Source of the DNA: Methylococcaceae bacterium UBA975
GTDB lineage: Bacteria > Pseudomonadota > Gammaproteobacteria > Methylococcales > Cycloclasticaceae
Direction of reading: 5' to 3'
Assembly: GCA_002292375.1 (NCBI GenBank)
Contig: DBBV01000018.1
Location: 241,072 to 305,071, forward strand
Length of the DNA stretch: 64,000 nt
Of this stretch, positions 18,725-25,489 are shown piece after piece. How positions within the stretch are numbered: position 1 is the first letter of the stretch; each line of letters begins with the position of its first letter. The position numbers and the translations under genes were made by a program. Under the pieces are notes generated by a model. It was given only the letters and a program-made list of their open reading frames with translations, was not told the DNA's origin and made no database searches.

Positions 18725-18777
18725 GTACGCTTTTTCTTGCATGATACTCATCTATTTACATATGCGTATAATGTATA
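18725..18777 (+). repeat. 53-bp imperfect direct repeat, left copy
   Basis: This copy matches 21421-21473 at 44 of 53 positions by hand alignment. The last 17 bases (XerC arm plus centre) are identical. The similarity continues 36 bases to the left of the Xer core, which a simple single integration into dif would not predict. It therefore hints at a tandem or earlier related element. Confidence 0.75.
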
Positions 18778-18788
18778 AAAATTCATTA
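18761..18788 (+). other. dif-like left attachment site (degenerate XerD arm)
   Basis: The XerC arm TATGCGTATAA (18761-18771) and the six-base centre TGTATA (18772-18777) are identical to the dif site at 21457. The XerD half is AAAATTCATTA and does not fit the XerD consensus. One intact XerC arm with a poor XerD arm is the layout expected at the phage-derived junction of elements that integrate through XerC. Confidence 0.8.
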
Positions 18789-18902
18789 ATGTGGGATACA
18801 GACGGCTTTCAATGCGAATTCAAACATGAATTGAAGTGTTGGCATACAAGCTGTTAACAACACTACAATTTGAGCCCAACTAGGTTTATTTTTTCCACTC
18901 AT
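18786..18902 (-). CDS. Putative 38-residue membrane peptide
   Basis: The reverse strand has an ATG at 18902 preceded by AAAGGAAAA and an open frame of 38 codons ending at the left att site. The product has a short polar head (MSGKNKPSW) followed by a single hydrophobic helix of about 22 residues and a short tail. Small single-span proteins are common in filamentous phages, but I recognise no family. The good ribosome site and the neat fit inside the element favour a real gene. Confidence 0.45.
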   Translation of the reverse strand: MSGKNKPSWAQIVVLLTACMPTLQFMFEFALKAVCIPH

Positions 18903-19199
18903 ATCATTTTCCTTTTTTATTCAGGATTCAATGATATTTGCTAGATAGCCTCAATAGTTGTGCGTTTTACTTATGCACATATGCACAGGTGACTTGAACC
19001 TTCAGGATTATTTAAGTCTAGCCTGTGTAGATGTGTGTAAGTTTTATTCGGACTCATAAATATAGAGCGCTTGGCGAGAGTGGCGAGTCCCCGAGCCACG
19101 AGAGCACAGAGCGATATATACTTGTTACTTTAAAACGTTTGCGCTTTTACTCAGGATTGATCGATTTTCAAGTGGAGTGGTTAGTAACACCCCCACTTT
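18903..19199. other. Left non-coding region of the satellite, probable origin region
   Basis: No gene is seen. The octamer TCAGGATT occurs three times (from 18921, 19002 and 19151). A GC-rich island within AT-rich sequence can fold with GTGGC (19080-19084) pairing to GCCAC (19095-19099). A further hairpin, AAGTGG (19170-19175) with CCACTT (19193-19198), encloses GGTTAGTAACACC. In inoviruses such intergenic hairpins carry strand origins; that role here is inference. Confidence 0.4.
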
Positions 19200-19221
19200 A
19201 GTACGGTATCCCGTACTTTTT
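19200..19221 (+). terminator. Intrinsic terminator next to the repressor gene
   Basis: AGTACGG (19200-19206) and CCGTACT (19211-19217) form a perfect 7-bp stem with a four-base loop, and the plus strand continues with a run of T. It would stop rightward transcription entering the satellite, just beyond the 3' end of the leftward repressor gene. Confidence 0.65.
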
Positions 19222-19573
19222 ATCTGTTTCTTCTCTCGTTTTCATCTGCAATTAATTCATAAACTACGGCCGTACAATATTTATTTACTACTTCCGTTAA
19301 TATTTCTTGTTCATCTGGTGGCATTTGGGATGCACGTTCAAATTGCATTTTTAATTTTGATTTCATATTAGTTTTAAAAAAATCGAGCACCAATTCATCA
19401 GCTGTACATTCGAGAGCATCCATTAATTTATACAAGCTTGATAGCTTCGGGTCTGTTGCGTCACGCTCAAGCTTTGAGACCATGTTTAAGCCAAGTTTAG
19501 ACTTTTCTGCTAACTCACCTTGAGTAAGTCCTTTTTCGCTCCTTAATCGCTTTATATTAAATCCTATAGACAT
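19220..19573 (-). CDS. Cro/CI-type helix-turn-helix repressor (RstR-like role)
   Basis: This 117-residue protein has an HTH_3 domain at about 5-58. The segment IKRLRSEKGLTQGELAEKSKLG leads to MVSKLERDATDP and LYKLMDALECTADEL. The C-terminal half is charged and probably mediates oligomerisation. It is transcribed away from the replication gene, the same divergent arrangement as rstR and rstA in CTX/RS1. It therefore most likely represses the replication promoter and gives immunity (inference). Sequence identity to RstR itself is not claimed. Confidence 0.85.
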   Translation of the reverse strand: MSIGFNIKRLRSEKGLTQGELAEKSKLGLNMVSKLERDATDPKLSSLYKLMDALECTADELVLDFFKTNMKSKLKMQFERASQMPPDEQEILTEVVNKYCTAVVYELIADENERRNR

Positions 19574-19702
19574 TTATTTGGCCTCATTTAAATATTGAAG
19601 GATTTATTGTATACCTCTTGTAATTGATATTTATCTTGTATTTATCCTCTAGTGTGTAGTAAATTCATTTTGTAAGACTATTGACAAGTTTTTTAATTTA
19701 AC

Positions 19703-19729
19703 AAGGAAGGGGTTAGTAATACCTTCCTT
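19703..19729 (+). other. Hairpin with GGTTAGTAATACC loop upstream of the replicase
   Basis: AAGGAAGG (19703-19710) pairs perfectly with CCTTCCTT (19722-19729). The loop region GGTTAGTAATACC (19711-19723) matches GGTTAGTAACACC (19179-19191) at 12 of 13 bases, and that second copy is also presented by a hairpin. The two lie on either side of the repressor gene. Candidate roles are initiator nicking or binding site, repressor operator or terminator. A TTGACA at 19681-19686 could serve a promoter here, but no good -10 was found. Confidence 0.5.
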
Positions 19730-19779
19730 TTGTCCCAAATTGGAACTAATAACAGAAAATCGAGAGACTAAAAAAACAC

Positions 19780-20811
19780 ATGATTGATATGTTTTCAGGT
19801 TCTTTACCTTGCTTACATTCACCCCTTAATACGGGGCGGATAATTTGCATTGATCCTGATGGGCAACAAGAATGGGAATCACCAAAAAGACTAGTTGTTG
19901 CTGGCTCACATGATTCAAATTTTAGAGTTTCTAGTGGTGGTTCGGATGGACAGGGCAGAGCGACACATTTAAGGTTTTCAGGTAATCCGGCTAAGTTTCT
20001 ACAAGGTCATAATGTTTTTGGATCTGATGACTTGGTTTCTTTGATGAATGATGTGTATAAAAAAGTCACTCAATCACTCGGTTTAATTCCTACATTACAA
20101 AACTATAAAGACGTTTTAAACGGTCATTACAGCGTCACTTCAATTGATATTAACTATTCTTATGAGCTTCGTTCACGCGCTGATGTATTGGCATGGATAA
20201 GGGCAGCTGAATATAAATCAAAAACACGACACGGTAGACCATCAACCAAAGGAGGAACAATATATTGGGGTAAGCATTCTAAGCGTTGGGCATTAAAAGC
20301 GTATTCAAAGGGCGAGGAGATCTCAGCGGGTAAGGGTCACAAGTTACCGGCATCTTTACTTGATACGCCTTTAGTCTCGTGGGCAGATAATAAGCTACGA
20401 GTAGAGCTTCGATTACTCTCTAAAGAACTTGATAATTTAAACTTAAAAACAGCAAATAAAATAAACCCTCATAAAGTAAAAAACACATTTAATGACTATA
20501 TAAAGAGGTTACAAATGACTGAACAAATCACATTATCAGATGAAAAATTACATTCTCTCCCTCAACGATTAAGATCTACATATGTCTTATGGCGTGATGG
20601 CTATGATCTACGTTCTGAGTTACCTAAAACCACTTATTACAGAAACAGAACCGCACTTTTAGATTTTGGAATTGATATCGCTTTAAGAAGTGAGCCCACA
20701 AAGAAATCAAACGTTATTCCACTTATTCGAGTGCTTGAAGCTAAACCAGTTAGCGTGCCTGATTGGGCGTTTGACTTAAGCCTTGTACATGGTTCTGCAC
20801 GTTGTGCTTAA
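19780..20811 (+). CDS. Filamentous-phage replication initiation protein (gene II/X, RstA type)
   Basis: This 343-residue protein should nick the double-stranded form of the element to start rolling-circle replication. The N-terminal domain (about 1-200) carries SIDINYSYEL and then TIYWGKHSKRWALKAYSKG, the block typical of G2P/RstA-type initiators, with the tyrosine-lysine pair near 177-179. The C-terminal part (about 215-310, NPHKVKNTFNDYIKRL onward) resembles the phage X domain. The start ATG 19780 has a weak purine-rich site upstream; ATG 19789 is an alternative. It overlaps the next small gene, suggesting one transcript. Confidence 0.85.
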   Translation: MIDMFSGSLPCLHSPLNTGRIICIDPDGQQEWESPKRLVVAGSHDSNFRVSSGGSDGQGRATHLRFSGNPAKFLQGHNVFGSDDLVSLMNDVYKKVTQSLGLIPTLQNYKDVLNGHYSVTSIDINYSYELRSRADVLAWIRAAEYKSKTRHGRPSTKGGTIYWGKHSKRWALKAYSKGEEISAGKGHKLPASLLDTPLVSWADNKLRVELRLLSKELDNLNLKTANKINPHKVKNTFNDYIKRLQMTEQITLSDEKLHSLPQRLRSTYVLWRDGYDLRSELPKTTYYRNRTALLDFGIDIALRSEPTKKSNVIPLIRVLEAKPVSVPDWAFDLSLVHGSARCA

Positions 20812-21034
20812 TTACATAAAGCGCTCTATATCAGCAGTCAGAATCTATTCTTTATTTTCTTACTATTCGTTAAAAAACGGTTATCCTGCAGCGGCTTTCT
20901 GGTTTCTTATGTGTGCCATTTCGGGTTTCTTATTTCTGCCATTTATTGATGCTTTTGAAGACATGGCGGCGATTTATTTAGATCCTGTTAGTCATGATCT
21001 CATTGGCCAAGATATGTTTAAAGGTGATGACTGA
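20783..21034 (+). CDS. Small membrane protein of the satellite element
   Basis: This frame of up to 83 residues overlaps the 3' end of the replicase gene by 29 bases. It contains one clear hydrophobic helix (PAAAFWFLMCAISGFLF, about 46-65) followed by an acidic tail. The start is uncertain: ATG 20783, ATG 20789 and GTG 20804 are all in frame. It overlaps the next gene by eight bases, as expected in a compact phage operon. I recognise no family. Confidence 0.55.
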   Translation: MYMVLHVVLNYIKRSISAVRIYSLFSYYSLKNGYPAAAFWFLMCAISGFLFLPFIDAFEDMAAIYLDPVSHDLIGQDMFKGDD

Positions 21035-21395
21035 TTTTTATTTACTCTATCGTAAAGCAGGATTTTTCAGATCTTCATTAGCTGATTATTTAAGCGTGGG
21101 CATTCCAACCATTAAACGATGGGAACAAACTAATAATCCACCCGTGTCTGTCATTAAACTGCTTGAGATCCTAAACAACGATTTATCGCACCTGGGCGAT
21201 CAGTGGTCAGGTTTTCGATTTATCCAAGGTGAATTGGTTACACCTGAAAATGAGTTCGTTGCACCCGGTAAAATTAGGGCGCATAAATACTTAGCAATGG
21301 CCATTCAGTTCCGTGAACGTGAGAATGCTAAACTTCGTCAGGATATTGAACAACTGCAACCTAAAACCCAATTTAACAGCAGGGTATCATTTTGA
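21027..21395 (+). CDS. DUF3653-like phage protein with HTH-like N-terminus
   Basis: From ATG 21027, preceded by AAAGGTG, the product is 122 residues. The N-terminal half (YRKAGFFRSSLADYLSVG, then TIKRWEQTNNPP) looks like a helix-turn-helix. It is followed by SHLGDQWSGFRF, a pattern I associate with DUF3653 proteins of phages and satellites, and a charged C-terminal coiled-coil stretch (about 90-115). A longer in-frame start at 20994 lacks a ribosome site. It may be a regulator or anti-repressor; this is inference. Confidence 0.65.
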   Translation: MTDFYLLYRKAGFFRSSLADYLSVGIPTIKRWEQTNNPPVSVIKLLEILNNDLSHLGDQWSGFRFIQGELVTPENEFVAPGKIRAHKYLAMAIQFRERENAKLRQDIEQLQPKTQFNSRVSF

Positions 21396-21400
21396 TACCC
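21382..21400 (+). terminator. Hairpin over the stop codon of the last satellite gene
   Basis: GGGTATCA (21382-21389) pairs perfectly over eight bases with TGATACCC (21393-21400) around TTT, and the right arm includes the TGA stop. No T tract follows, so it may be a weak terminator, or a structure used in the single-stranded form. Confidence 0.5.
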
Positions 21401-21420
21401 CGTAATTCTAAATAACGCCC

Positions 21421-21473
21421 GTAGGCCTTTTCCTGCCTAATACCCGCCTATTTACTTATGCGTATAATGTATA
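21421..21473 (+). repeat. 53-bp imperfect direct repeat, right copy
   Basis: This copy lies at the right end of the satellite and runs into the dif site. It matches 18725-18777 at 44 of 53 positions; the nine differences are all outside the Xer core. Confidence 0.75.
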
Positions 21474-21484
21474 TTATGTTAAAT
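21457..21484 (+). other. Chromosome dimer resolution site dif
   Basis: The site has an XerC arm TATGCGTATAA (21457-21467), centre TGTATA (21468-21473) and XerD arm TTATGTTAAAT (21474-21484). Compared with the E. coli dif as I remember it, the centre and XerD arm are identical and the XerC arm differs at three positions, giving 25 of 28. This places the window at the replication terminus. It is the only complete copy here, so it is the likely functional site. Confidence 0.92.
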
Positions 21485-21602
21485 AGAATAAATATTTAAC
21501 ATTACTGATATAAATCAAATCTATCTAAGTCCAAAACTTGTAGTCTTCCGTTAACACATGCCTTGTTTGTGTGTGCCGACAAAAACCAATGGAGAATAAG
21601 AC

Positions 21603-22793
21603 ATGTCTGCGACAGATAAAACAGAAGCTCTGCTCGAATGGCCTGCCAAATATAATGAGGTACCAAAAGCCGTATTTGAAATGGACGAGCTTTGGCCAAA
21701 AGAACTCGAAACTATTTTTTATGGTGCCGAATGGCACCCTATCGTACATCGCGCTGAAATTCCTAACCCCGGTGATTATAAAGCCGCTGAATTGGGCGAG
21801 ATGCCTATTTTTGCAGTGCACGGCGAAGACGGTGCCATTCGGGTTTTTCAAAACACCTGCACGCACCGTGGCACGTCATTGGTAACCGAAAGCGCCGGCA
21901 ATAAAAAAGAGTTTGAATGCCCTTACCACCGCTGGTTATTTAACCTCGAAGGCGATTTGATTGGTTGCCCAAATAGCCGTGATTTTACCCCAGGCTTCAA
22001 TAAAGATAACTTTGCACTTCCGCAGCTACGAACAGAAGAGTTTTACGGTTTATTCTTTGTCACTATGAGCGATAAAACCCCACCATTGAAGGAGTACCTT
22101 GGTGAGAGTTTCTATGAACCGTTGAGCCGAATTCTTGGTGGTGATGGGCGTTTGAAACTGATTGGTTATCAAAAGGTGCTGTATGACTGCAACTGGAAAG
22201 CCTATTGTGACAATGACGGTTACCATGCACCACTGTTACATAAAGCATTTGCGCTATTAAACTGGCAAGGCGGCAAAGGCACGCAAATAGTGACCGAAAA
22301 TGGTCATTTGGCTTTTCAATCAGAACTAAAAATGTCCGATCAAGTGAATGCATTAAAAGACGCCTCCATTATCGATTTTAAAGGCACCAGTACCAGTACC
22401 GGTTCATTAGTGCTCATGTCGTTTCCGTTAACTGTTTTTAGTAAACACATGGATATGTTAAATGTTCGCTACGCCTTTCCTAAAGGACCCAAGGGTATAG
22501 AGGTACACTACGCCTACTTTTCTCATCAAGATGATGATGAAGAAATGGTTAAGCACCGTATTCGTCAATCAAGTAATTTACTGGGGCCATGCGGCCTGAT
22601 TAGTATGGAAGATGCGGCTATTTTTTCACGTATCGACAAGGGCAACAAAACCCCCGGTAATGCCAGTTTCCAAAAAGGAGTTAAGGATGAGTACCAATTA
22701 GACCTTCAAGTTGGACAAAATGATGAGTCGGGGAATTTACCCCGTTGGGAACATTATCGAAAAAGAATGGGCTTTAGGAGGGCCAGCTCATGA
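21603..22793 (+). CDS. Rieske-type ring-hydroxylating oxygenase, alpha subunit (first set)
   Basis: This 396-residue catalytic subunit should insert oxygen into an aromatic or related ring. The Rieske ligands are C86, H88, C106 and H109 (CTHRG and CPYHRW). The mononuclear iron site shows D205, H208 and H213 in DNDGYHAPLLH, with a likely third ligand in SMEDAAIF. It is shorter than most alpha subunits (430-460) because of a compact C-terminal domain. GGAGA precedes the start, and the stop overlaps the beta gene. No ferredoxin or reductase gene is nearby. It begins only 118 bp right of dif. Confidence 0.9.
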   Translation: MSATDKTEALLEWPAKYNEVPKAVFEMDELWPKELETIFYGAEWHPIVHRAEIPNPGDYKAAELGEMPIFAVHGEDGAIRVFQNTCTHRGTSLVTESAGNKKEFECPYHRWLFNLEGDLIGCPNSRDFTPGFNKDNFALPQLRTEEFYGLFFVTMSDKTPPLKEYLGESFYEPLSRILGGDGRLKLIGYQKVLYDCNWKAYCDNDGYHAPLLHKAFALLNWQGGKGTQIVTENGHLAFQSELKMSDQVNALKDASIIDFKGTSTSTGSLVLMSFPLTVFSKHMDMLNVRYAFPKGPKGIEVHYAYFSHQDDDEEMVKHRIRQSSNLLGPCGLISMEDAAIFSRIDKGNKTPGNASFQKGVKDEYQLDLQVGQNDESGNLPRWEHYRKRMGFRRASS

Positions 22794-23278
22794 GTGATGT
22801 CGCAGCGAATGTTATTTCTAGTATAGAAAACTTAAATAGAAATTATATCTGTGCCCTTGATAGCTTGAGTATGCAGGCTTGGCTCGATTGCTTTAGTAGA
22901 CGCGGTACTTATACCTTTATTGCAGAAGAAAATGAGCGTAGGGGCTTCCCTATTGCATTTATGCTGGATGATTGCTACGAACGATTACAAGATCGGGTAA
23001 CACAGGTGGATGAGATTCAGGATGATTCGACAGAGCATTATACAACAAGGCATTTTACCCAGTTAACGTCGATTGTTCCGTTAGGCGAAAATACATTTCA
23101 TGCAAATTATAATTTCTCGATCTATTACACGCAAAAAGATAATAATCAAACAAAGATCTTATGCGTTGGTCGTTATCAGGACATAATTGCTATTGATCAG
23201 GAAACCGCTTTATTTGTTCAACGTAAAGCAGTGACGGACACGAATGTGCTGCCGAGATACATTGCCTATCCTGTCTAA
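22790..23278 (+). CDS. Ring-hydroxylating oxygenase, beta subunit (first set)
   Basis: This 162-residue protein has the SnoaL/NTF2-like form of small oxygenase subunits, which have a structural role in the alpha-beta hexamer. The central TEHYTTRHFTQLTSI segment and the C-terminal alternating beta pattern (YNFSIYYT, ILCVGRYQDII) fit the family. It overlaps the alpha gene by four bases, giving coupled translation. It ends at a hairpin separating it from the convergent second set. Confidence 0.82.
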   Translation: MSDVAANVISSIENLNRNYICALDSLSMQAWLDCFSRRGTYTFIAEENERRGFPIAFMLDDCYERLQDRVTQVDEIQDDSTEHYTTRHFTQLTSIVPLGENTFHANYNFSIYYTQKDNNQTKILCVGRYQDIIAIDQETALFVQRKAVTDTNVLPRYIAYPV

Positions 23279-23296
23279 ATGTCTGCTTGCTCATGG

Positions 23297-23331
23297 CGTA
23301 TAAAACCTTCCTTAACGGGCGGTTTTATACG
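23297..23331. terminator. Bidirectional hairpin between the two oxygenase sets
   Basis: CGTATAAAACC (23297-23307) pairs perfectly over eleven bases with GGTTTTATACG (23321-23331) around a 13-base loop. It lies between two convergent operons; no long T tract follows. Confidence 0.6.
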
Positions 23332-23355
23332 TTCACTATCTCATTACAACGTGCT

Positions 23356-23874
23356 CTAAATAAAATAATTAAGGTTACTGTCCAATACAACGCTATCATC
23401 AAGCGTAGCGGTTCGTTTTAATAATTTATAGCCTGACGCGCTTTTAACCCACACATCTTGGCGACCGGCAGTTAATCGTTTGCGCTCTGAGTCTAAACGA
23501 CTGCGGTGCACCTCTATTGTTGAGTAAACAAGGTACTGATCGGCCACGCCTGTGTCGAACACTTCAATATTATTCACAATATGCCTAATCGCATTGATTG
23601 GATTTTCTGACCATACAAAGCCAGTTTTAAAGCGGCCTATTCGCATCAATATGGACGCCTTATTTTCATTAAATATAGGTGTTTTAACAGGCGCCCTACT
23701 TTGCGATTTGTCTTCCCTAAAACGGCGTTGCGGCACATCCATTTCGTACTGTATCTCGTCGCATAATAGGTTTAACCAATTATCATATTGCTCAGCACTC
23801 AATAGTCTGGCTTCTAAATATAATTGCCGTTTCAAGTCTAAATAAATAGCAGCAGTCGTTTGTGTATTGCTCAT
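23356..23874 (-). CDS. Ring-hydroxylating oxygenase, beta subunit (second set)
   Basis: This 172-residue SnoaL-like small subunit contains LYLEARLLSAEQYDNWLNLL near its N-terminus and IRHIVNNIEVFDTG in the middle, both typical of aromatic dioxygenase beta subunits. It starts within the last codons of its alpha gene (four-base overlap), so the two are translated together. It is clearly different in sequence from the first-set beta subunit. Confidence 0.85.
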   Translation of the reverse strand: MSNTQTTAAIYLDLKRQLYLEARLLSAEQYDNWLNLLCDEIQYEMDVPQRRFREDKSQSRAPVKTPIFNENKASILMRIGRFKTGFVWSENPINAIRHIVNNIEVFDTGVADQYLVYSTIEVHRSRLDSERKRLTAGRQDVWVKSASGYKLLKRTATLDDSVVLDSNLNYFI

Positions 23875-25283
23875 TGTTCGCCCTCTGCTGCTCTTGCTTC
23901 TTGCAAGTTGTTATAGGACGGCACATCAGACCAATTTTCAGCGCTCATCATTTCTAGCCAACGGCGGTAAACATATCGCTGGTTTTGCTCGCATACCAGC
24001 CCTTCACTGACGACCCCAGGCATCTCTTCTCGCGTATGCCCACCATCCATCGCCATATTGGTATAGACATCCATTTGCCTTGAAACCCAACCACGACTTT
24101 GTTCTGTTGCCGCTTGTAAATTATCCCCGTCATCATTATCGAAAAGGCCCGCAGGACCAAATGTTCGGCTCACATTATTTAGAATTTTTTGTTTTAACGC
24201 GTCAGACATTTCTTTATCGACCATCGCCCATGTCCACATTTCAAATTTACCTGGACCTTTAGGGTGGTAAATTCGAAACCAGTTAAGCCCAGGTAACATT
24301 TGCAAATTAGGAAACACCGTAAGATTAATTTGCGAGCCCCACATGTTTTTCCCACGATAATCACCTAAACGATCGACCACTGTTGCCCGGTTTTTTTCTA
24401 AATAATCCACCGCAATAGTCGGATCGGGGTAAAAAGCATAGCCTGATTGACCATCCAGTGCGGCTAATACGGTATGTCCATTTAGGCCAGCCACAGAAAC
24501 CGCTTCAGCATTGTTCACCTCAGAATTACCTACACTTAAACCTGATAAATCCATACTGGTTGTAACGGACATGGCACCAGCATGAGCCCAACCTAAGTGA
24601 TAACCATCGCCTGATACGTTTTCAACCGCTAACTTCCAATTAACCGGCAGCTCGACTTTCATTGCTGTGCCGATCAATTCCGTGCCTTCTGGCATCGCAT
24701 CGAGCCAGATATCCAAATACCATTTCATTTCGCCTAAGTACTCTTCTAGGCTTGGTGCTTCCGCATCAAAAGTAGCAAATATTAACCCCTTGTAACTGGC
24801 TATTTGCGCCACTTCACGCAGACTAAATTTAGACTTGTCTAATTTATTATGATAAGCGGCTTCTTCTAACGGTACGCCAGTCAATTTGCCATCAAAACTA
24901 AAACTCCAGCCATGGTAATTACAAACAAAGGTTTTGCTATTACCGTGATCAGCCTTGCACAGTCGGTTGCCTCGGTGTGTGCAGGTGTTTAAGAACGCTT
25001 TTACGCTATTATCCTGCTGCCTAACCACAAGCACCTCGTCTTCACCCATAAAGGTACGTAGGTAATCCCCAGGTTCTTTTAATTGACAATCATGCGCTAG
25101 GAACAGCCAGCAGCGGGCAAAGATGTTTTTTAATTCTTGCTGGTAAATATCGGGGTCTGAATAGATTAAACGTTTTTGCCGACCTGTTTTAAAATCAATT
25201 AAATCACGTAAATCATGCGTCATACTTTTTGCCCTTAAGTTAGGATTTAATTGCCGGATCATCGTCGATTTCCTTGTCACCAT
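23871..25283 (-). CDS. Rieske-type ring-hydroxylating oxygenase, alpha subunit (second set)
   Basis: This 470-residue subunit has Rieske ligands at C101, H103, C121 and H124 (CTHRGNRL and CNYHGW) and mononuclear iron ligands D226, H229 and H234 in SGDGYHLGWAH. The length fits classic aromatic dioxygenases. ATG 25283 has GGAG too close to it; ATG 25262, with AAGGAA about six bases upstream, may be the true start and gives 463 residues. The electron-transfer partners are not in this window. Substrate cannot be inferred from sequence alone. Confidence 0.9.
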   Translation of the reverse strand: MVTRKSTMIRQLNPNLRAKSMTHDLRDLIDFKTGRQKRLIYSDPDIYQQELKNIFARCWLFLAHDCQLKEPGDYLRTFMGEDEVLVVRQQDNSVKAFLNTCTHRGNRLCKADHGNSKTFVCNYHGWSFSFDGKLTGVPLEEAAYHNKLDKSKFSLREVAQIASYKGLIFATFDAEAPSLEEYLGEMKWYLDIWLDAMPEGTELIGTAMKVELPVNWKLAVENVSGDGYHLGWAHAGAMSVTTSMDLSGLSVGNSEVNNAEAVSVAGLNGHTVLAALDGQSGYAFYPDPTIAVDYLEKNRATVVDRLGDYRGKNMWGSQINLTVFPNLQMLPGLNWFRIYHPKGPGKFEMWTWAMVDKEMSDALKQKILNNVSRTFGPAGLFDNDDGDNLQAATEQSRGWVSRQMDVYTNMAMDGGHTREEMPGVVSEGLVCEQNQRYVYRRWLEMMSAENWSDVPSYNNLQEARAAEGEQ

Positions 25284-25430
25284 TCTCCTTAAATTTATTG
25301 TCTTATTCTATGATTTAGGTCAGGTTTAATGACTTCCATGAGTGATTTTTTAAATGTCATGATATTCAATTTTTAACTCATTACACATACACCTTAATAG
25401 TGTCTTTAATGATTTATTCGGGATATGTTT

Positions 25431-25444
25431 CTAACGATTGTTAG
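25431..25444. promoter_or_regulatory. Candidate operator upstream of the acyl-CoA dehydrogenase gene
   Basis: CTAAC, GATT and GTTAG make a short perfect inverted repeat 45 bases before the dehydrogenase start, in a divergent intergenic region. It has the look of a TetR-family site in fatty-acid catabolism, but no such regulator is encoded in the window. Confidence 0.3.
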
Positions 25445-25489
25445 TTTGATGTAGAATAAAAACACGTCAAAACAATTATAGGTAAACAC

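Larger units (their letters stand above)
18772..21467 (+). mobile_element. Satellite filamentous-phage-like element integrated at dif
   Basis: The stretch between the two XerC cut positions is 2,696 bp. It carries a divergent Cro/CI-like repressor, a gene II/RstA-type replication initiator, a small membrane protein and a DUF3653-like protein. It lacks coat, minor coat, Zot and export genes. The gene order (repressor leftward, replicase rightward, right end at dif) and the size match RS1-type satellites of CTX phage as I know them. Production of particles would need a helper inovirus (inference). Base composition is more AT-rich than the flanking catabolic genes. Confidence 0.8.

Noticed and set aside
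19177..19371. Plus-strand hydrophobic frame of 64 codons opposite the satellite repressor.
   Set aside because: It lies wholly opposite a convincing HTH gene, spans a terminator hairpin and has no ribosome site.
21603..25283. Oxygenase operons as cargo of the Xer element.
   Set aside because: They lie outside the complete dif site, and no further Xer half-site was found to their right.
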